A program made the position numbers and the translations under genes. A DNA stretch of 64,000 nt, from positions 141,743-205,742 of the forward strand of contig NZ_JACIJN010000008.1 of NCBI RefSeq assembly GCF_014199415.1, written 5' to 3'. This document shows, piece by piece, positions 11,294-21,243 of this stretch. Position 1 is the first letter of the stretch. Each line of letters begins with the position of its first letter. Origin of the DNA: Sphingomonas endophytica. Lineage in GTDB: Bacteria > Pseudomonadota > Alphaproteobacteria > Sphingomonadales > Sphingomonadaceae. The notes beneath the pieces were generated by a model. The model saw only the letters and a program-made list of their open reading frames with translations. It was not told where the DNA came from and did not search any database.

Positions 11294-11309
11294 ATGATAA
11301 CGTTACCAT
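11294..11309. promoter_or_regulatory. Putative LacI operator upstream of the MFS / GH43 operon
   Basis: ATGATAACGTTACCAT is a 16-bp palindrome with a single mismatched pair and a perfect TAACGTTA core. It ends 12 bp before the GTG start of the MFS gene, close to the GAGGAGG ribosome site, and lies in the intergenic region shared with the LacI gene. It matches the site at 15594-15609 in the 12-bp core except for one base, so it is the natural candidate operator for repression and autoregulation. Confidence 0.6.
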
Positions 11310-11321
11310 CGAGGAGGCGGG

Positions 11322-12563
11322 GTGGCACGATTTCCTTACGTGCGCTGGACGATCATCGCGCTGTTCGTAGGCGCGATGGTCATCAACTATCTCGCGCGCA
11401 GCGTGCTGGGCGTCGCCGCGCCCGCGATCATGGCCGAACAGGCTATCTCGTCTGAGCAATATTCCTGGATCACCGGCGCCTTCCAGCTCGGCATCATGTT
11501 CCAGCCGGTCGCGGGCTATCTGCTCGACCTGATCGGTCTGAAGATCGGGTTCACGCTGTTCGTCGCCCTGTGGTCGCTCATCACGATCGGTCATGGCCTG
11601 GCGAGCGGGTGGATGGGGTTCGCGGGCCTGCGCGGTGCGCTGGGGCTGGTCGAAGGCTCGGCGCAGCCCGCCGGCATGAAGGTGGTCGCGGAGTGGTTCC
11701 CGGCGCGCGAACGCGGCGTGGCGGGCGGCATCTACCAGATCGGCGCGTCGTTCGGCGCGGTGTTCGCGCCGCCGCTGGTGGCGTGGGCGATCCTCTACGA
11801 CAGCTGGCGCGCAGCGTTCTTCGTGGCGGGCGGGCTCGGCATCATCTGGGTGCTGCTGTGGCTGTTCTGGTATGCGCCACCCGCGCGGCACCGCGCGATC
11901 TCGCCGGACGAACAGCGGCTGATCGCGGAAGGGCAGGAGGCCGCGCTGGCGCGCCGCCGCCGCCGTCCGCCGCTCGGCGAGTTGCTCCGTCGGCGCAACC
12001 TGTGGACGATCGCGGGCGCGCGCTTCCTCGCCGATCCGGTCTGGGGCATGCTGTCGCTGTGGATGCCGCTGTACCTCGTGCAGGTGCGCCACTTCGACCT
12101 CAAGCAGATCGCGCTGTTCGCCTGGCTGCCGTTCCTCGCCGCCGATCTCGGCTGCCTGTTCGGTCCTGCGGTCGTCGCGTGGCTGCAACGCCGCGGTGTC
12201 GGCCTCATCGATGCGCGGCGCTGGGCGTTCACGCTCGGCGCGGTGCTGATGACCGGGATGATCTTCGTCGGCACCGCGACCAGCCCGGTCGTCGCGATCG
12301 CCTTGCTGTGCCTCGGCGGCTTCGCGCACCAGACGTTGTCGGTGACCGTGATCACGATGGTTTCGGATCTGTTCCCGCAGGATCAGGTCGCCACCGCGAC
12401 CGGCGTTTCGGGCACTGCCGCCAATCTGGGCGTGCTGATCTTCACATTGGTGCTGGGGTCGCTGGTCGATCAGGTCGGTTACCAGCCCTTCTTCATCCTG
12501 CTCGGCCTGCTCGATCTGGCGGGTGCCGCGCTGCTCTGGACGAATATCCGAAAGCCGTCATGA
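11322..12563 (+). CDS. MFS transporter, ACS (hexuronate/sugar-acid) type
   Basis: A 413-residue major facilitator with about twelve membrane segments. The first loop region (NYLARSVLGVAAPAIM) and the GAFQLGIMFQPVAGYLLD stretch resemble the anion:cation symporter (ACS) family that includes ExuT-like hexuronate carriers. It begins with GTG at 11322, preceded by GAGGAGG. The stop overlaps the GH43 start as ATGA. Its position suggests that it imports the sugar or sugar acid released by the GH43 enzyme across the inner membrane; the substrate itself is inferred from context. Confidence 0.83.
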   Translation: MARFPYVRWTIIALFVGAMVINYLARSVLGVAAPAIMAEQAISSEQYSWITGAFQLGIMFQPVAGYLLDLIGLKIGFTLFVALWSLITIGHGLASGWMGFAGLRGALGLVEGSAQPAGMKVVAEWFPARERGVAGGIYQIGASFGAVFAPPLVAWAILYDSWRAAFFVAGGLGIIWVLLWLFWYAPPARHRAISPDEQRLIAEGQEAALARRRRRPPLGELLRRRNLWTIAGARFLADPVWGMLSLWMPLYLVQVRHFDLKQIALFAWLPFLAADLGCLFGPAVVAWLQRRGVGLIDARRWAFTLGAVLMTGMIFVGTATSPVVAIALLCLGGFAHQTLSVTVITMVSDLFPQDQVATATGVSGTAANLGVLIFTLVLGSLVDQVGYQPFFILLGLLDLAGAALLWTNIRKPS

Positions 12564-14167
12564 CCATTCGCAATCCCATCCTGCGCGGGTTCAACCCCGA
12601 TCCTTCCATCGTGCGCGTCGGCGACGATTATTACCTCGCCACCTCCACGTTCGAGTGGATGCCGGGGGTGCAGATCCACCATTCGCGCGATCTCGCCGAC
12701 TGGCGGCTCGTCGCGCGTCCGCTCAACCGGCCGAGCCAGATCGATCTGCGCGGCGATCCCGATTCGTGCGGCGTGTGGGCGGCGGACCTCAGCTACGTCG
12801 GCGGGCGTTTCCACCTCGTCTACACCGACGTGAAGCGCTACGGGCGCACGACGGTCGACGGAGCGGTGGGCGCATCGCTGCGCGATTTCCACAATTACTG
12901 GGTCTGGTCGGATCGCATCGACGGCGACTGGTCCGATCCCGTCCATCTGAACAGCAGCGGTTTCGATCCGGCGCTGTTCCACGACGATGACGGGCGGAGC
13001 TGGCTGCTCAACATGCTGTGGGACCATCGGCCGGGGCGGCCGCGCTTCGGCGGGATCGTCGTGCAGGAGCTGGACCTGCGCGCCGGCCGGCTGACCGGCG
13101 AGCGCCACAACATTTTCGGCGGGACGCCGCTGGGCTTCACCGAGGGGCCGCACCTCTACAAGCGCGACGGCTGGTATCATCTGTTGGTTGCGGAGGGCGG
13201 GACCGAGCGCAACCATGCCGTGGTGATGGCGCGGTCGCGTCACCTGTTCGGCCCCTATGAAGTGCATCCCGACGGTCCGGTGCTCACCGCGCAGGGGCGC
13301 CCGGCAGCGGCGTTGCAGCGAACCGGTCACGGCGACCTGGTCGACACGCCCGCGGGGGCGACGTGGCTCGTCTATCTGTGCGGCCGCCCGCTACCCGCCA
13401 GCGACCGCTGCGTGCTGGGGCGCGAGACCGCGATCCAGCCGGTCGTCTGGGGTGACGATGGCTGGCTGCGCACGCGCGACGGTACGGCGATGCCGATGGG
13501 GGAGGTGCCGAGCGATGCGACGTGCGCGACCGCCGCGCAGATCGACGAGCGCACCGACTTTGCCGGCGCGACGCTGCCCGACGCATTCCAATGGCTGCGG
13601 ACGCCGTGTCCCGACGACATCTTCAGCCTTTCCGCGCGGCCTGGCTGGCTGCGGCTGCACGGCCGCGAGACGATCGGCAGTCACTTCACCCAGTCGCTTG
13701 TCGCACGCCGGCAACAGGCGTTCCGCTACAGCGCCGAGACGTTGCTCGACTATCGCCCCGACACCTTCCAGCAGGCGGCGGGGCTGGTCTGTTATTATAA
13801 CTCGAGCAAATTCCACTATCTCCATATCACCGCCGATGACGACGGTGGGCGCGTGCTGCAGGTGCTGTCGGCGCTGCCGGTCGGCGACGGCACCAGCGCC
13901 ATCACCGCGCCAATCACGATCGGTGCAGGGCCGGTCGCGCTGCGTGTGGAGGTGGATCACGAGGCGCTCCGCTGCGGATATCGCGTTGGCGATGCGGGCG
14001 AGTGGCAGTGGCTGGACGAGACCTTCGCCGCGGACCTGTTGTCGGACGAGGCGACGATCGCGGGGCTGCCCAATTTCACCGGCACCTTCGTCGGCATGGC
14101 ATGTCAGGACGTGTCGGGTGCCGGCAAGCCCGCCGACTTCCGCTATTTCCATTACATGGAGCGCTGA
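12560..14167 (+). CDS. GH43 family beta-xylosidase / alpha-L-arabinofuranosidase
   Basis: A 535-residue glycoside hydrolase with the N-terminal five-bladed propeller of GH43 (opening NPILRGFNPDPSIVRVGDDY) and a C-terminal beta-sandwich of the GH43_C2 type from about residue 330. The three expected acidic residues are visible: Asp14 (base) in NPDPS, Asp136 (pKa modulator) in GFDPALF and Glu195 (acid) in FTEGPHLY. No signal peptide is seen, so it should act in the cytoplasm on imported xylo- or arabino-oligosaccharides. It is translationally coupled to the MFS gene. Length and layout fit subfamilies with beta-xylosidase activity, but arabinofuranosidase activity is also possible. Confidence 0.88.
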   Translation: MTIRNPILRGFNPDPSIVRVGDDYYLATSTFEWMPGVQIHHSRDLADWRLVARPLNRPSQIDLRGDPDSCGVWAADLSYVGGRFHLVYTDVKRYGRTTVDGAVGASLRDFHNYWVWSDRIDGDWSDPVHLNSSGFDPALFHDDDGRSWLLNMLWDHRPGRPRFGGIVVQELDLRAGRLTGERHNIFGGTPLGFTEGPHLYKRDGWYHLLVAEGGTERNHAVVMARSRHLFGPYEVHPDGPVLTAQGRPAAALQRTGHGDLVDTPAGATWLVYLCGRPLPASDRCVLGRETAIQPVVWGDDGWLRTRDGTAMPMGEVPSDATCATAAQIDERTDFAGATLPDAFQWLRTPCPDDIFSLSARPGWLRLHGRETIGSHFTQSLVARRQQAFRYSAETLLDYRPDTFQQAAGLVCYYNSSKFHYLHITADDDGGRVLQVLSALPVGDGTSAITAPITIGAGPVALRVEVDHEALRCGYRVGDAGEWQWLDETFAADLLSDEATIAGLPNFTGTFVGMACQDVSGAGKPADFRYFHYMER

Positions 14168-14235
14168 AACCCGCCGCAATGCTGCTCGTCGTCAAAACAA
14201 ACAAGGCAGGTTGCGGCGTACAATCAATGCTGTAG

Positions 14236-15492
<1,257 letters not shown>

Positions 15493-15892
15493 TCGCCCGG
15501 CTCGCGTGCCACCGACCGGATCGTAAACCGGCAGCGACACAGAAAAACACGCATCTCACGTATTGACAAGGATTACCCTGAGTATAGTCTTTGATGGTAA
15601 CGTTACCTTATTACGGTAAAGGAGCGATGGTGAACGTTCTGCGCGTTGGCGGAAGATGATAGGATGGTCGATAGACGACGTATTCACCGCCAGGCGTTGA
15701 GATAGACACCGTTCCTGCAAAGCGCAGGGTCAGATAGAAGGGTTCGTCAATCGTCAGGTCTTGGCCTGCGGTAGTGGACCTGTGTCAAACGCAGATAGCA
15801 TTGATCCGGGCGAAGTCGCCCGGCCTGTAACCCGCGAGGCGGCAAAACGATCGCCCACAGCACAGCGATATAAACAAGGGAGCTAGGGGAAG
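15493..15892. other. 400-bp intergenic region with promoter, operator and long leader
   Basis: No gene of normal size is visible. A TTGACA hexamer (15563-15568), a TATAGT (15583-15588) only 14 bp later, and the LacI-type palindrome (15594-15609) form a plausible but imperfectly spaced promoter/operator. About 285 bp of leader follow before the receptor start. The leader holds a ten-codon open frame (15627-15659, preceded by AAAGGAG and ending in TGA) and a strong hairpin (15806-15823, CCGGGCG-AAGT-CGCCCGG). Leader peptide or attenuator functions are possible but unproven. Confidence 0.4.
15594..15609. promoter_or_regulatory. Putative LacI operator upstream of TonB receptor
   Basis: ATGGTAACGTTACCTT contains the perfect 12-bp palindrome GGTAACGTTACC (15596-15607), typical of LacI-family operators. 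It lies just downstream of promoter-like hexamers, where a repressor would block transcription, and nearly repeats the site at 11294-11309 beside the LacI gene. This makes the receptor a probable member of the LacI regulon. Confidence 0.62.
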
Positions 15893-18800
15893 ATGATGAA
15901 AGCGTTGATCGAAGGGCGTCGTGCCCGGATGCGGACCGGCGTGGCCGTGATCGCATTGATTGCCGCGGGCGCTGCGCCGTCGCTGGCGCAGGCGCAATCG
16001 GCGCCCGCCGGGCAGGAGGCCGGTGCGGCCACGACGCCGCCCGACGTGCCGCCGCAGCTCGACACCACCGCGGGATCGACCGCGCGCGCCGATCCGGCGA
16101 GCCAGACCGCCGAGGACGATGCCGCGCGTGACGTGATCGTCACCGGCTCGCGCATCACGACCGGCGGGTTCACGGCCCCGACTCCGACGACGGTGATCGA
16201 TTCCGGCGCGATCGCCGCCAACGCGCAGCCGAACGTCTTCACGACGATCTCGCAATTGCCGTCGTTGCAGGGGTCGACGGGGACGAGCGTCAACACCTTC
16301 AGCACTTCGAGCGGCGCGCAGGGGCTCAGCTCCTTCTCGCTGCGCGGGGTCGGCGCGATCCGCACGCTGACCCTGATCGACGGCCAGCGTGTGGTCGGCG
16401 CCAACGTCACCGGCGTGCCCGACGTCAGCCAGTTCCCGCAGCTGCTCATCAAGCGCGTCGACGTCGTGAACGGCGGCGCGTCCGCGTCTTATGGTTCGGA
16501 TGCGGTCGGCGGCGTGGTGAACTTCATCACCGACACGCGGTTCAAGGGCGTGAAGGGCAATGTGCAGGGCGGCATCACCGATTATGGCGACAACGAGCAG
16601 GTGCTCGTCCAGCTCGCCGCCGGCACCAGCCTGCTCGACGACCGGCTCCATATCGTCGGCAGCACCGAATATGCGCGCGACGAGGGCGTCGGCGGGGGTG
16701 AGTTCGGCATCGGTCTGGCGGGTGGCCGCGACTGGTTCAAGCAGACCACGCTGGTCAACCGCAACGTCACCAACGACGGGGCGCCGCAATATGTGCTGCG
16801 CGACTATGCGCAGTCGATCACCTTCACCAAGTACGGCTTGATCACCGCCGGCCCGTTGCAGGGCATCGCGTTCGACCAGTCGGGCAAGCCGTTCCAGTTC
16901 CAGTACGGCTCGAACGGCGTGCCGTCGCGGACCTCGTCTGGCGCGGTGATCGGCTGTTTCGCGGGCTTCTGTCAGGGCGGCGACCTGTCGGGCAACGTCG
17001 ATGCCGGACGCTCGCTGCTGTCGGGGCTGGAGCGGCTGAACAGCTATGGCCGGATCGGCTTCGACTTCGCGCCGAACAACGAGATCTATCTCACCTCGAA
17101 CATCGCGCAGGTGAAGAGCAACAACCAGCCGGTCGGCGGCCAGAATCGCCCCGCGCTGACGATCCAATGCGCCAACCCCTACGTCCCCGCCGAGGTCAAG
17201 TCGGCCTGTGCGACCGCGAACATCACGTCGTTCCAGTTCGGCACCAGCAACGCGGCGCTCGGCAACACGCAGGTCCACACCGACCGCCGCCAGTATCGCT
17301 TCGTGGTCGGCGCGAAGGGGCGCCAGCCGGTGCTCGGGTCGGAGTGGAGCTACGACATCTACGTCGAGCACGGTACCAACCGCACCAGGATCGACGTCGA
17401 CAACATCCTGCTCACGCAGCGCTATAACGCCGCGATCAACGCGACGACGCTGAACGGCGCGATCGTCTGCGCCAATCCGGTCGCCCGCGCCGCCGGGTGC
17501 CAGCCGCTGAACGTCTTCGGCGGCAGCCCGTCACAGGAAGCGCTCGACTATGTAATGCCTGCCAACGGCCCGCGGCAGCGGACGCGCCAGACGCAGGATG
17601 TCGCCAGCCTCAACTTCTCGGGCTCACCGTTCAGCTCGTGGGCGGGGCCGGTGTCGGTCGCGTTCGGCGGCGAGTTCCGCCACGAATTCTACAAGGTCAC
17701 TGCCGATCCCTATGGCGCGGGGATCGACAACCAGCCCTATGACTCGATCTATCCGGCGGATCCGCTGCAATTGCCCGCGGGCAACAATTGGTATGCCGGC
17801 AATTACAAGAACGGCACCGGCGCCTATAGCGTGAAGGAAGCGTTCGTCGAGGTCGACGTGCCGCTGCTCAACGGTGACTCGGTCGGCCGGGCGAGCGTCA
17901 ACGGCGCGGCGCGCGTCACCGACTACAGCACCTCCGGCACGGTCTGGGCGTGGAAAGTCGGCGGCACCTGGGATCTGCCGATCGACGGCTTTCGCCTGCG
18001 CGGCGTCACCTCGCGCGACGTGCGCGCACCGAATTTGTCCGAGCTGTTCGCCGCGCCGGTCACCACCACGCAGCCGAACTTCTTCGATCCGTTCCGCAAC
18101 GTAAACGTGCTCGCGATCCAGAACACGATAGGCAACCCGAATCTGACGCCGGAGATCGCGCGCAACACCACCGCGGGGATCGCCTTCTCGGGCGCGAGCT
18201 GGCTGCCGGGGGTGAGCCTGTCGTTCGACTGGTACAAGTTGAAGATCACCGACGTCATCTCCAGCCTCGGCGCGGGTGACATCGTCGACCTCTGCTACCG
18301 CAACATCCTTCCGGGAACGTGCAGCGCGTTCAATCTCAACAACCAGGCCGGGCCGAATTTCATCAACGTGCAGGCGTTCAACCTCGCGTCGATCGATACC
18401 TCCGGGTTCGACATCGAGGCGAGCTACCGCTGGCAGCGGCCGCTCGGGCTGCCGGGTAGGCTGACGCTGCGCGCGCTGGCGACGCATATCAGCAAGTTCG
18501 TCACCGACACCGGGCTGGTCGGCACGATCCCGAACGACACCGCCGGGGTGAATACCGGCAACACCCCCGACTGGAAGTGGCTGGCGGTGCAGACCTACGA
18601 GGGCGATAATTTCTCGCTGCTGCTGCAGGAGCGCTGGTTCAGCGACGGCGTGCTCGGCAACCAATATGTCGTCTGCCAGGCCGGCACCTGCCCGGTGTCG
18701 ACCAATCAGCATCCGACGATCGATCAGAACTTCATGCCCGGTGCCTTCTACATGGATGTCGGCGGCACCTATAACATCTCCGAGGCGGTGACGGCTTATG

Positions 18801-18916
18801 CGAAGGTCGACAACCTCTTCAACCGCGATCCTGCCAAGTCGCCGTTCTTCGTCAACCCGGCATTGTACGACGTGCTCGGCCGCACCTATCGCCTGGGGGT
18901 GAGGTTCAGCTTCTGA
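15893..18916 (+). CDS. TonB-dependent outer-membrane receptor, large
   Basis: A 1007-residue receptor with a signal peptide ending near SLAQAQS, an alanine/proline-rich linker, a TonB-box-like DVIVTGSRI, a plug domain (SFSLRGVGAIRTLTLIDGQR, then NGGASASYGSDAVGGVVNF) and a long barrel ending in YRLGVRFSF. This oligosaccharide-type receptor class is abundant in sphingomonads and often accompanies glycoside hydrolases. The ATG at 15893 (or 15896) has AGGGGA upstream. The shared palindrome with the LacI / GH43 unit suggests uptake of xylan or arabinan oligosaccharides. A strong hairpin follows the stop codon. Confidence 0.88.
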   Translation: MMKALIEGRRARMRTGVAVIALIAAGAAPSLAQAQSAPAGQEAGAATTPPDVPPQLDTTAGSTARADPASQTAEDDAARDVIVTGSRITTGGFTAPTPTTVIDSGAIAANAQPNVFTTISQLPSLQGSTGTSVNTFSTSSGAQGLSSFSLRGVGAIRTLTLIDGQRVVGANVTGVPDVSQFPQLLIKRVDVVNGGASASYGSDAVGGVVNFITDTRFKGVKGNVQGGITDYGDNEQVLVQLAAGTSLLDDRLHIVGSTEYARDEGVGGGEFGIGLAGGRDWFKQTTLVNRNVTNDGAPQYVLRDYAQSITFTKYGLITAGPLQGIAFDQSGKPFQFQYGSNGVPSRTSSGAVIGCFAGFCQGGDLSGNVDAGRSLLSGLERLNSYGRIGFDFAPNNEIYLTSNIAQVKSNNQPVGGQNRPALTIQCANPYVPAEVKSACATANITSFQFGTSNAALGNTQVHTDRRQYRFVVGAKGRQPVLGSEWSYDIYVEHGTNRTRIDVDNILLTQRYNAAINATTLNGAIVCANPVARAAGCQPLNVFGGSPSQEALDYVMPANGPRQRTRQTQDVASLNFSGSPFSSWAGPVSVAFGGEFRHEFYKVTADPYGAGIDNQPYDSIYPADPLQLPAGNNWYAGNYKNGTGAYSVKEAFVEVDVPLLNGDSVGRASVNGAARVTDYSTSGTVWAWKVGGTWDLPIDGFRLRGVTSRDVRAPNLSELFAAPVTTTQPNFFDPFRNVNVLAIQNTIGNPNLTPEIARNTTAGIAFSGASWLPGVSLSFDWYKLKITDVISSLGAGDIVDLCYRNILPGTCSAFNLNNQAGPNFINVQAFNLASIDTSGFDIEASYRWQRPLGLPGRLTLRALATHISKFVTDTGLVGTIPNDTAGVNTGNTPDWKWLAVQTYEGDNFSLLLQERWFSDGVLGNQYVVCQAGTCPVSTNQHPTIDQNFMPGAFYMDVGGTYNISEAVTAYAKVDNLFNRDPAKSPFFVNPALYDVLGRTYRLGVRFSF

Positions 18917-18927
18917 GGTCGAAAGAG

Positions 18928-18955
18928 GGGCCGTGCGCGTCGCCGCACGGCCCTT
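18928..18955 (+). terminator. Strong hairpin after TonB receptor
   Basis: GGGCCGTGCG (18928-18937) and CGCACGGCCC (18944-18953) pair perfectly over ten bases around a six-base loop and are followed by only TT. It is a likely terminator, although the U-tract is short; it isolates the receptor gene from the GntR gene downstream. Confidence 0.55.
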
Positions 18956-18986
18956 CGCGCCGCAGCATCTTACGTACGGCGTCCAA

Positions 18987-18998
18987 ACCCTATATGAT
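18987..18998. promoter_or_regulatory. ATCATATAGGAT-type motif (reverse, 11/12) upstream of gntR gene
   Basis: ACCCTATATGAT is the reverse complement of ATCATATAGGGT, which differs from the repeated element by one base. It lies 65 bp upstream of the GntR-family gene start, where a self-regulating repressor would bind. Confidence 0.5.
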
Positions 18999-19063
18999 CG
19001 GGTTCCTGATCTCTCCCGGAACGGCGACCCGACTTGCGGCATATCGACACGAAGAGCCCTGCG

Positions 19064-19750
19064 ATGGCTACCTCCCGCGCGTCGCGGTCGGCACCGGTGC
19101 CAACGATGGTCGAGCGCGCCTACGACCATCTGCTCGACATGCTGATGAGTCTGAAGATCGCGCCGGGCGAGCGGATCGCGATCGACACCGTCGCACGGCA
19201 GCTCGGCATCTCCCAGACCCCGGTGCGCGAGGCGATGAGCCAGCTCGAGGCGGAGAAGCTGGTCTACAAGATGCCGAACGTCGGCTATCGCGCCAGCCCG
19301 CAGATGACGCGCGAGGAAGTGCGCGACCTCTACACACTCCGGCAACTGATCGAGCCCTATGCCGCGGCGCGCGCGGCGGAGGCGATGACCGACGGCGCGA
19401 TCGCGGCGCTGCGTGCGATCGATCACGAGATGTCGAGCGTGGTCGAGGGCGACGCCCGCGCCTATTCACGGTTCGCCGAGGCCGATGCCGCGCTGCACCG
19501 ACTGATCGCGACCGGGAGCGGCAACCGGTTGATCGCGGAGACGGTCGAACGGCTGCATGCACACCTCCACATCTTCCGCGCGCTTTACGCCACCAACGCC
19601 CCGCACGCGGCGGCGCGCGAGCATCGCGCGATCATCGACGCGCTCGTCGCGCATGATGCCGGCGCGGCGGAGCGCGCGGTGCGCCATCATCTCGAATGTT
19701 CGCAGCAGCGGATGGACGACGTGCTCGCGGAGCGTGCGCCAAGCACCTGA
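19064..19750 (+). CDS. GntR-family regulator, FadR/FCD subfamily
   Basis: A 228-residue regulator with an N-terminal winged helix (VARQLGISQTPVREAMSQLE, the classic GntR recognition segment) and a C-terminal all-helical FCD ligand domain (from about residue 90, DLYTLRQLIEPYAAARAA). FCD proteins usually sense organic acids or sugar acids and repress in their absence. The ATG at 19064 is preferred to a TTG ten codons upstream. It stands directly upstream of the amidohydrolase-to-cytochrome operon, and a copy of the shared motif precedes both genes. Probable local repressor of the whole 19.8-37 kb locus. Confidence 0.87.
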   Translation: MATSRASRSAPVPTMVERAYDHLLDMLMSLKIAPGERIAIDTVARQLGISQTPVREAMSQLEAEKLVYKMPNVGYRASPQMTREEVRDLYTLRQLIEPYAAARAAEAMTDGAIAALRAIDHEMSSVVEGDARAYSRFAEADAALHRLIATGSGNRLIAETVERLHAHLHIFRALYATNAPHAAAREHRAIIDALVAHDAGAAERAVRHHLECSQQRMDDVLAERAPST

Positions 19751-19810
19751 CATCATTCGCTTCGTGTCGCGTCGCGGCGCTTGACAGCCACCGACCTGCT
19801 ACCTACTCAG

Positions 19811-19822
19811 ATCATATAGGAT
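19811..19822. promoter_or_regulatory. ATCATATAGGAT motif upstream of amidohydrolase operon
   Basis: Perfect copy of the repeated 12-bp element, ending 20 bp before the ATG of the six-gene operon and just upstream of GGGGAGGAG. In this position it would overlap the transcription start or the early leader, as expected for a repressor site; part of a -10 element is an alternative reading. Confidence 0.55.
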
Positions 19823-19842
19823 ATGACTTGGGGAGGAGTGCG

Positions 19843-21243
19843 ATGCGGCGGATTCGCCCAGCTCGCGCGCGGGCGATGATCCGCGTCGGCGTCGCGTTGG
19901 TGGCGCTGTGTCTTGGTGGCGGGGCGGCGGCCGAGACGGTGGTGCTCGACCATGTCACGCTGTTCGACGGCACCGGCAGCGCCCCGCGCGCGGATCAGGC
20001 GCTGGTGATGACCGACGGGCGGATCACCTGGGTCGGGCCGTCCGGGCGCCGACCAATCACGGCCGATGCCACGATCACCGACCTGCGCGGCAAGTTCCTG
20101 ATGCCCGGCCTGATCGACAGCCACGTCCACCTCGGACTGGTCGATGGTGTCGACCAGAGCTTCACCAAATATTACGACCGCGCGAATGTCGAGGAGCAGC
20201 TGAAGCTGTACGCCGCTTATGGCGTCACCTCGGTCTACACGCTCGGCACCGACGGCGACCTGATCCATCAGGTGATCGCCGATCAGCGTCGCGTCGGTCG
20301 GATCGAGACGGCGCGCGCCTATACCGCGGGGCGGGGCGTGGTCTACAAGGACAGCTATGGCGGCGTGCCTGGGCTGGAGCAGTCGGTTGCGACGCCCGCC
20401 GAGGCGACGGCGATGGTCGAGCGCGAGACTGCCAAGGGCGACGACTTCGTCAAACTGTGGATGGACGACGAGTTCGGCACCGTCGCCAAGCGCATGCCCT
20501 ATGCGGTCAGCACGGCGGTGATCGACGCTGCGCACAAGGCGGGAAAGAAAGCGGCGGCGCACATCTTCTATTACGACAATGCCGCCGAGTTGACGCGCGA
20601 GGGCATCGACGTCTTCATGCATCAGGTCCGCGACCACGTTGCCGATCCGGCGCTGACCGCGGCGATGAAGCAGCGTGGGACGTGGCAGCTGGCCTCGACA
20701 CTCAGCCGCGAGGCGAGCTTTACCTACACGCTGCTGCCGTTCGTCGACGAGCCGTTCTTCGCACGCGGGGTCGCGCCGTCGACGATCGCCACGCTGAAGA
20801 GCCAGGAGCGCCAGCAGAAGCTCGCCGCGTCGCCGCTGTTCCCGAAATATCCGCCGGTGCTGCGCAACGCGATGGCCAGCCTCGCCGCCGAGGCGAAGGC
20901 GGGGGTGCGCTACGGCATGGGCACCGACAGCGGCCCGACCGCGCGCTTCCCCGGCTATTTCGCGCATTGGGAGCTGGAGCTGATGGTCAAAGCCGGGCTG
21001 ACGCCGCTCCAGGCGCTGACCGCGGCGACCGGCACCAACGCCAGCTTCCTGCGCGAGAACGAAAGCGGCGTGCTGAAGCCGGGTAAATGGGCCGATCTGC
21101 TGGTGCTCGATCGCGATCCGACGCGCGACATCCGCAACACGCGCGCGATCAGCGCGGTCTATGTCGCCGGACGCAAGGTGCCGACGATCTGGGAGACCTG
21201 CGTCGGCCGTGCCGCCGACGCCTGCGGTGCGGCGAAGCCGTGA
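19843..21243 (+). CDS. Secreted metal-dependent amidohydrolase
   Basis: A 466-residue enzyme with a signal peptide (VGVALVALCLGGGAAAE) and the composite beta-sandwich / TIM-barrel fold of imidazolonepropionase-like amidohydrolases. Metal-ligand motifs seen are DSHVHLG (His-x-His), AAHIFYYDN and HQVRDH on later strands, and GTDSGPT carrying the catalytic Asp. The C-terminal KPGKWADLLVLDRDP closes the sandwich. Members act on cyclic amides, dipeptides or lactone/ester-like rings; the substrate here is unknown. GGGAGGAG sits six bases upstream of the start. First gene of a tightly coupled operon (GTGA overlap with the MFS gene), so it probably processes the compound that the operon then imports and oxidises. 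Confidence 0.83.
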   Translation: MRRIRPARARAMIRVGVALVALCLGGGAAAETVVLDHVTLFDGTGSAPRADQALVMTDGRITWVGPSGRRPITADATITDLRGKFLMPGLIDSHVHLGLVDGVDQSFTKYYDRANVEEQLKLYAAYGVTSVYTLGTDGDLIHQVIADQRRVGRIETARAYTAGRGVVYKDSYGGVPGLEQSVATPAEATAMVERETAKGDDFVKLWMDDEFGTVAKRMPYAVSTAVIDAAHKAGKKAAAHIFYYDNAAELTREGIDVFMHQVRDHVADPALTAAMKQRGTWQLASTLSREASFTYTLLPFVDEPFFARGVAPSTIATLKSQERQQKLAASPLFPKYPPVLRNAMASLAAEAKAGVRYGMGTDSGPTARFPGYFAHWELELMVKAGLTPLQALTAATGTNASFLRENESGVLKPGKWADLLVLDRDPTRDIRNTRAISAVYVAGRKVPTIWETCVGRAADACGAAKP

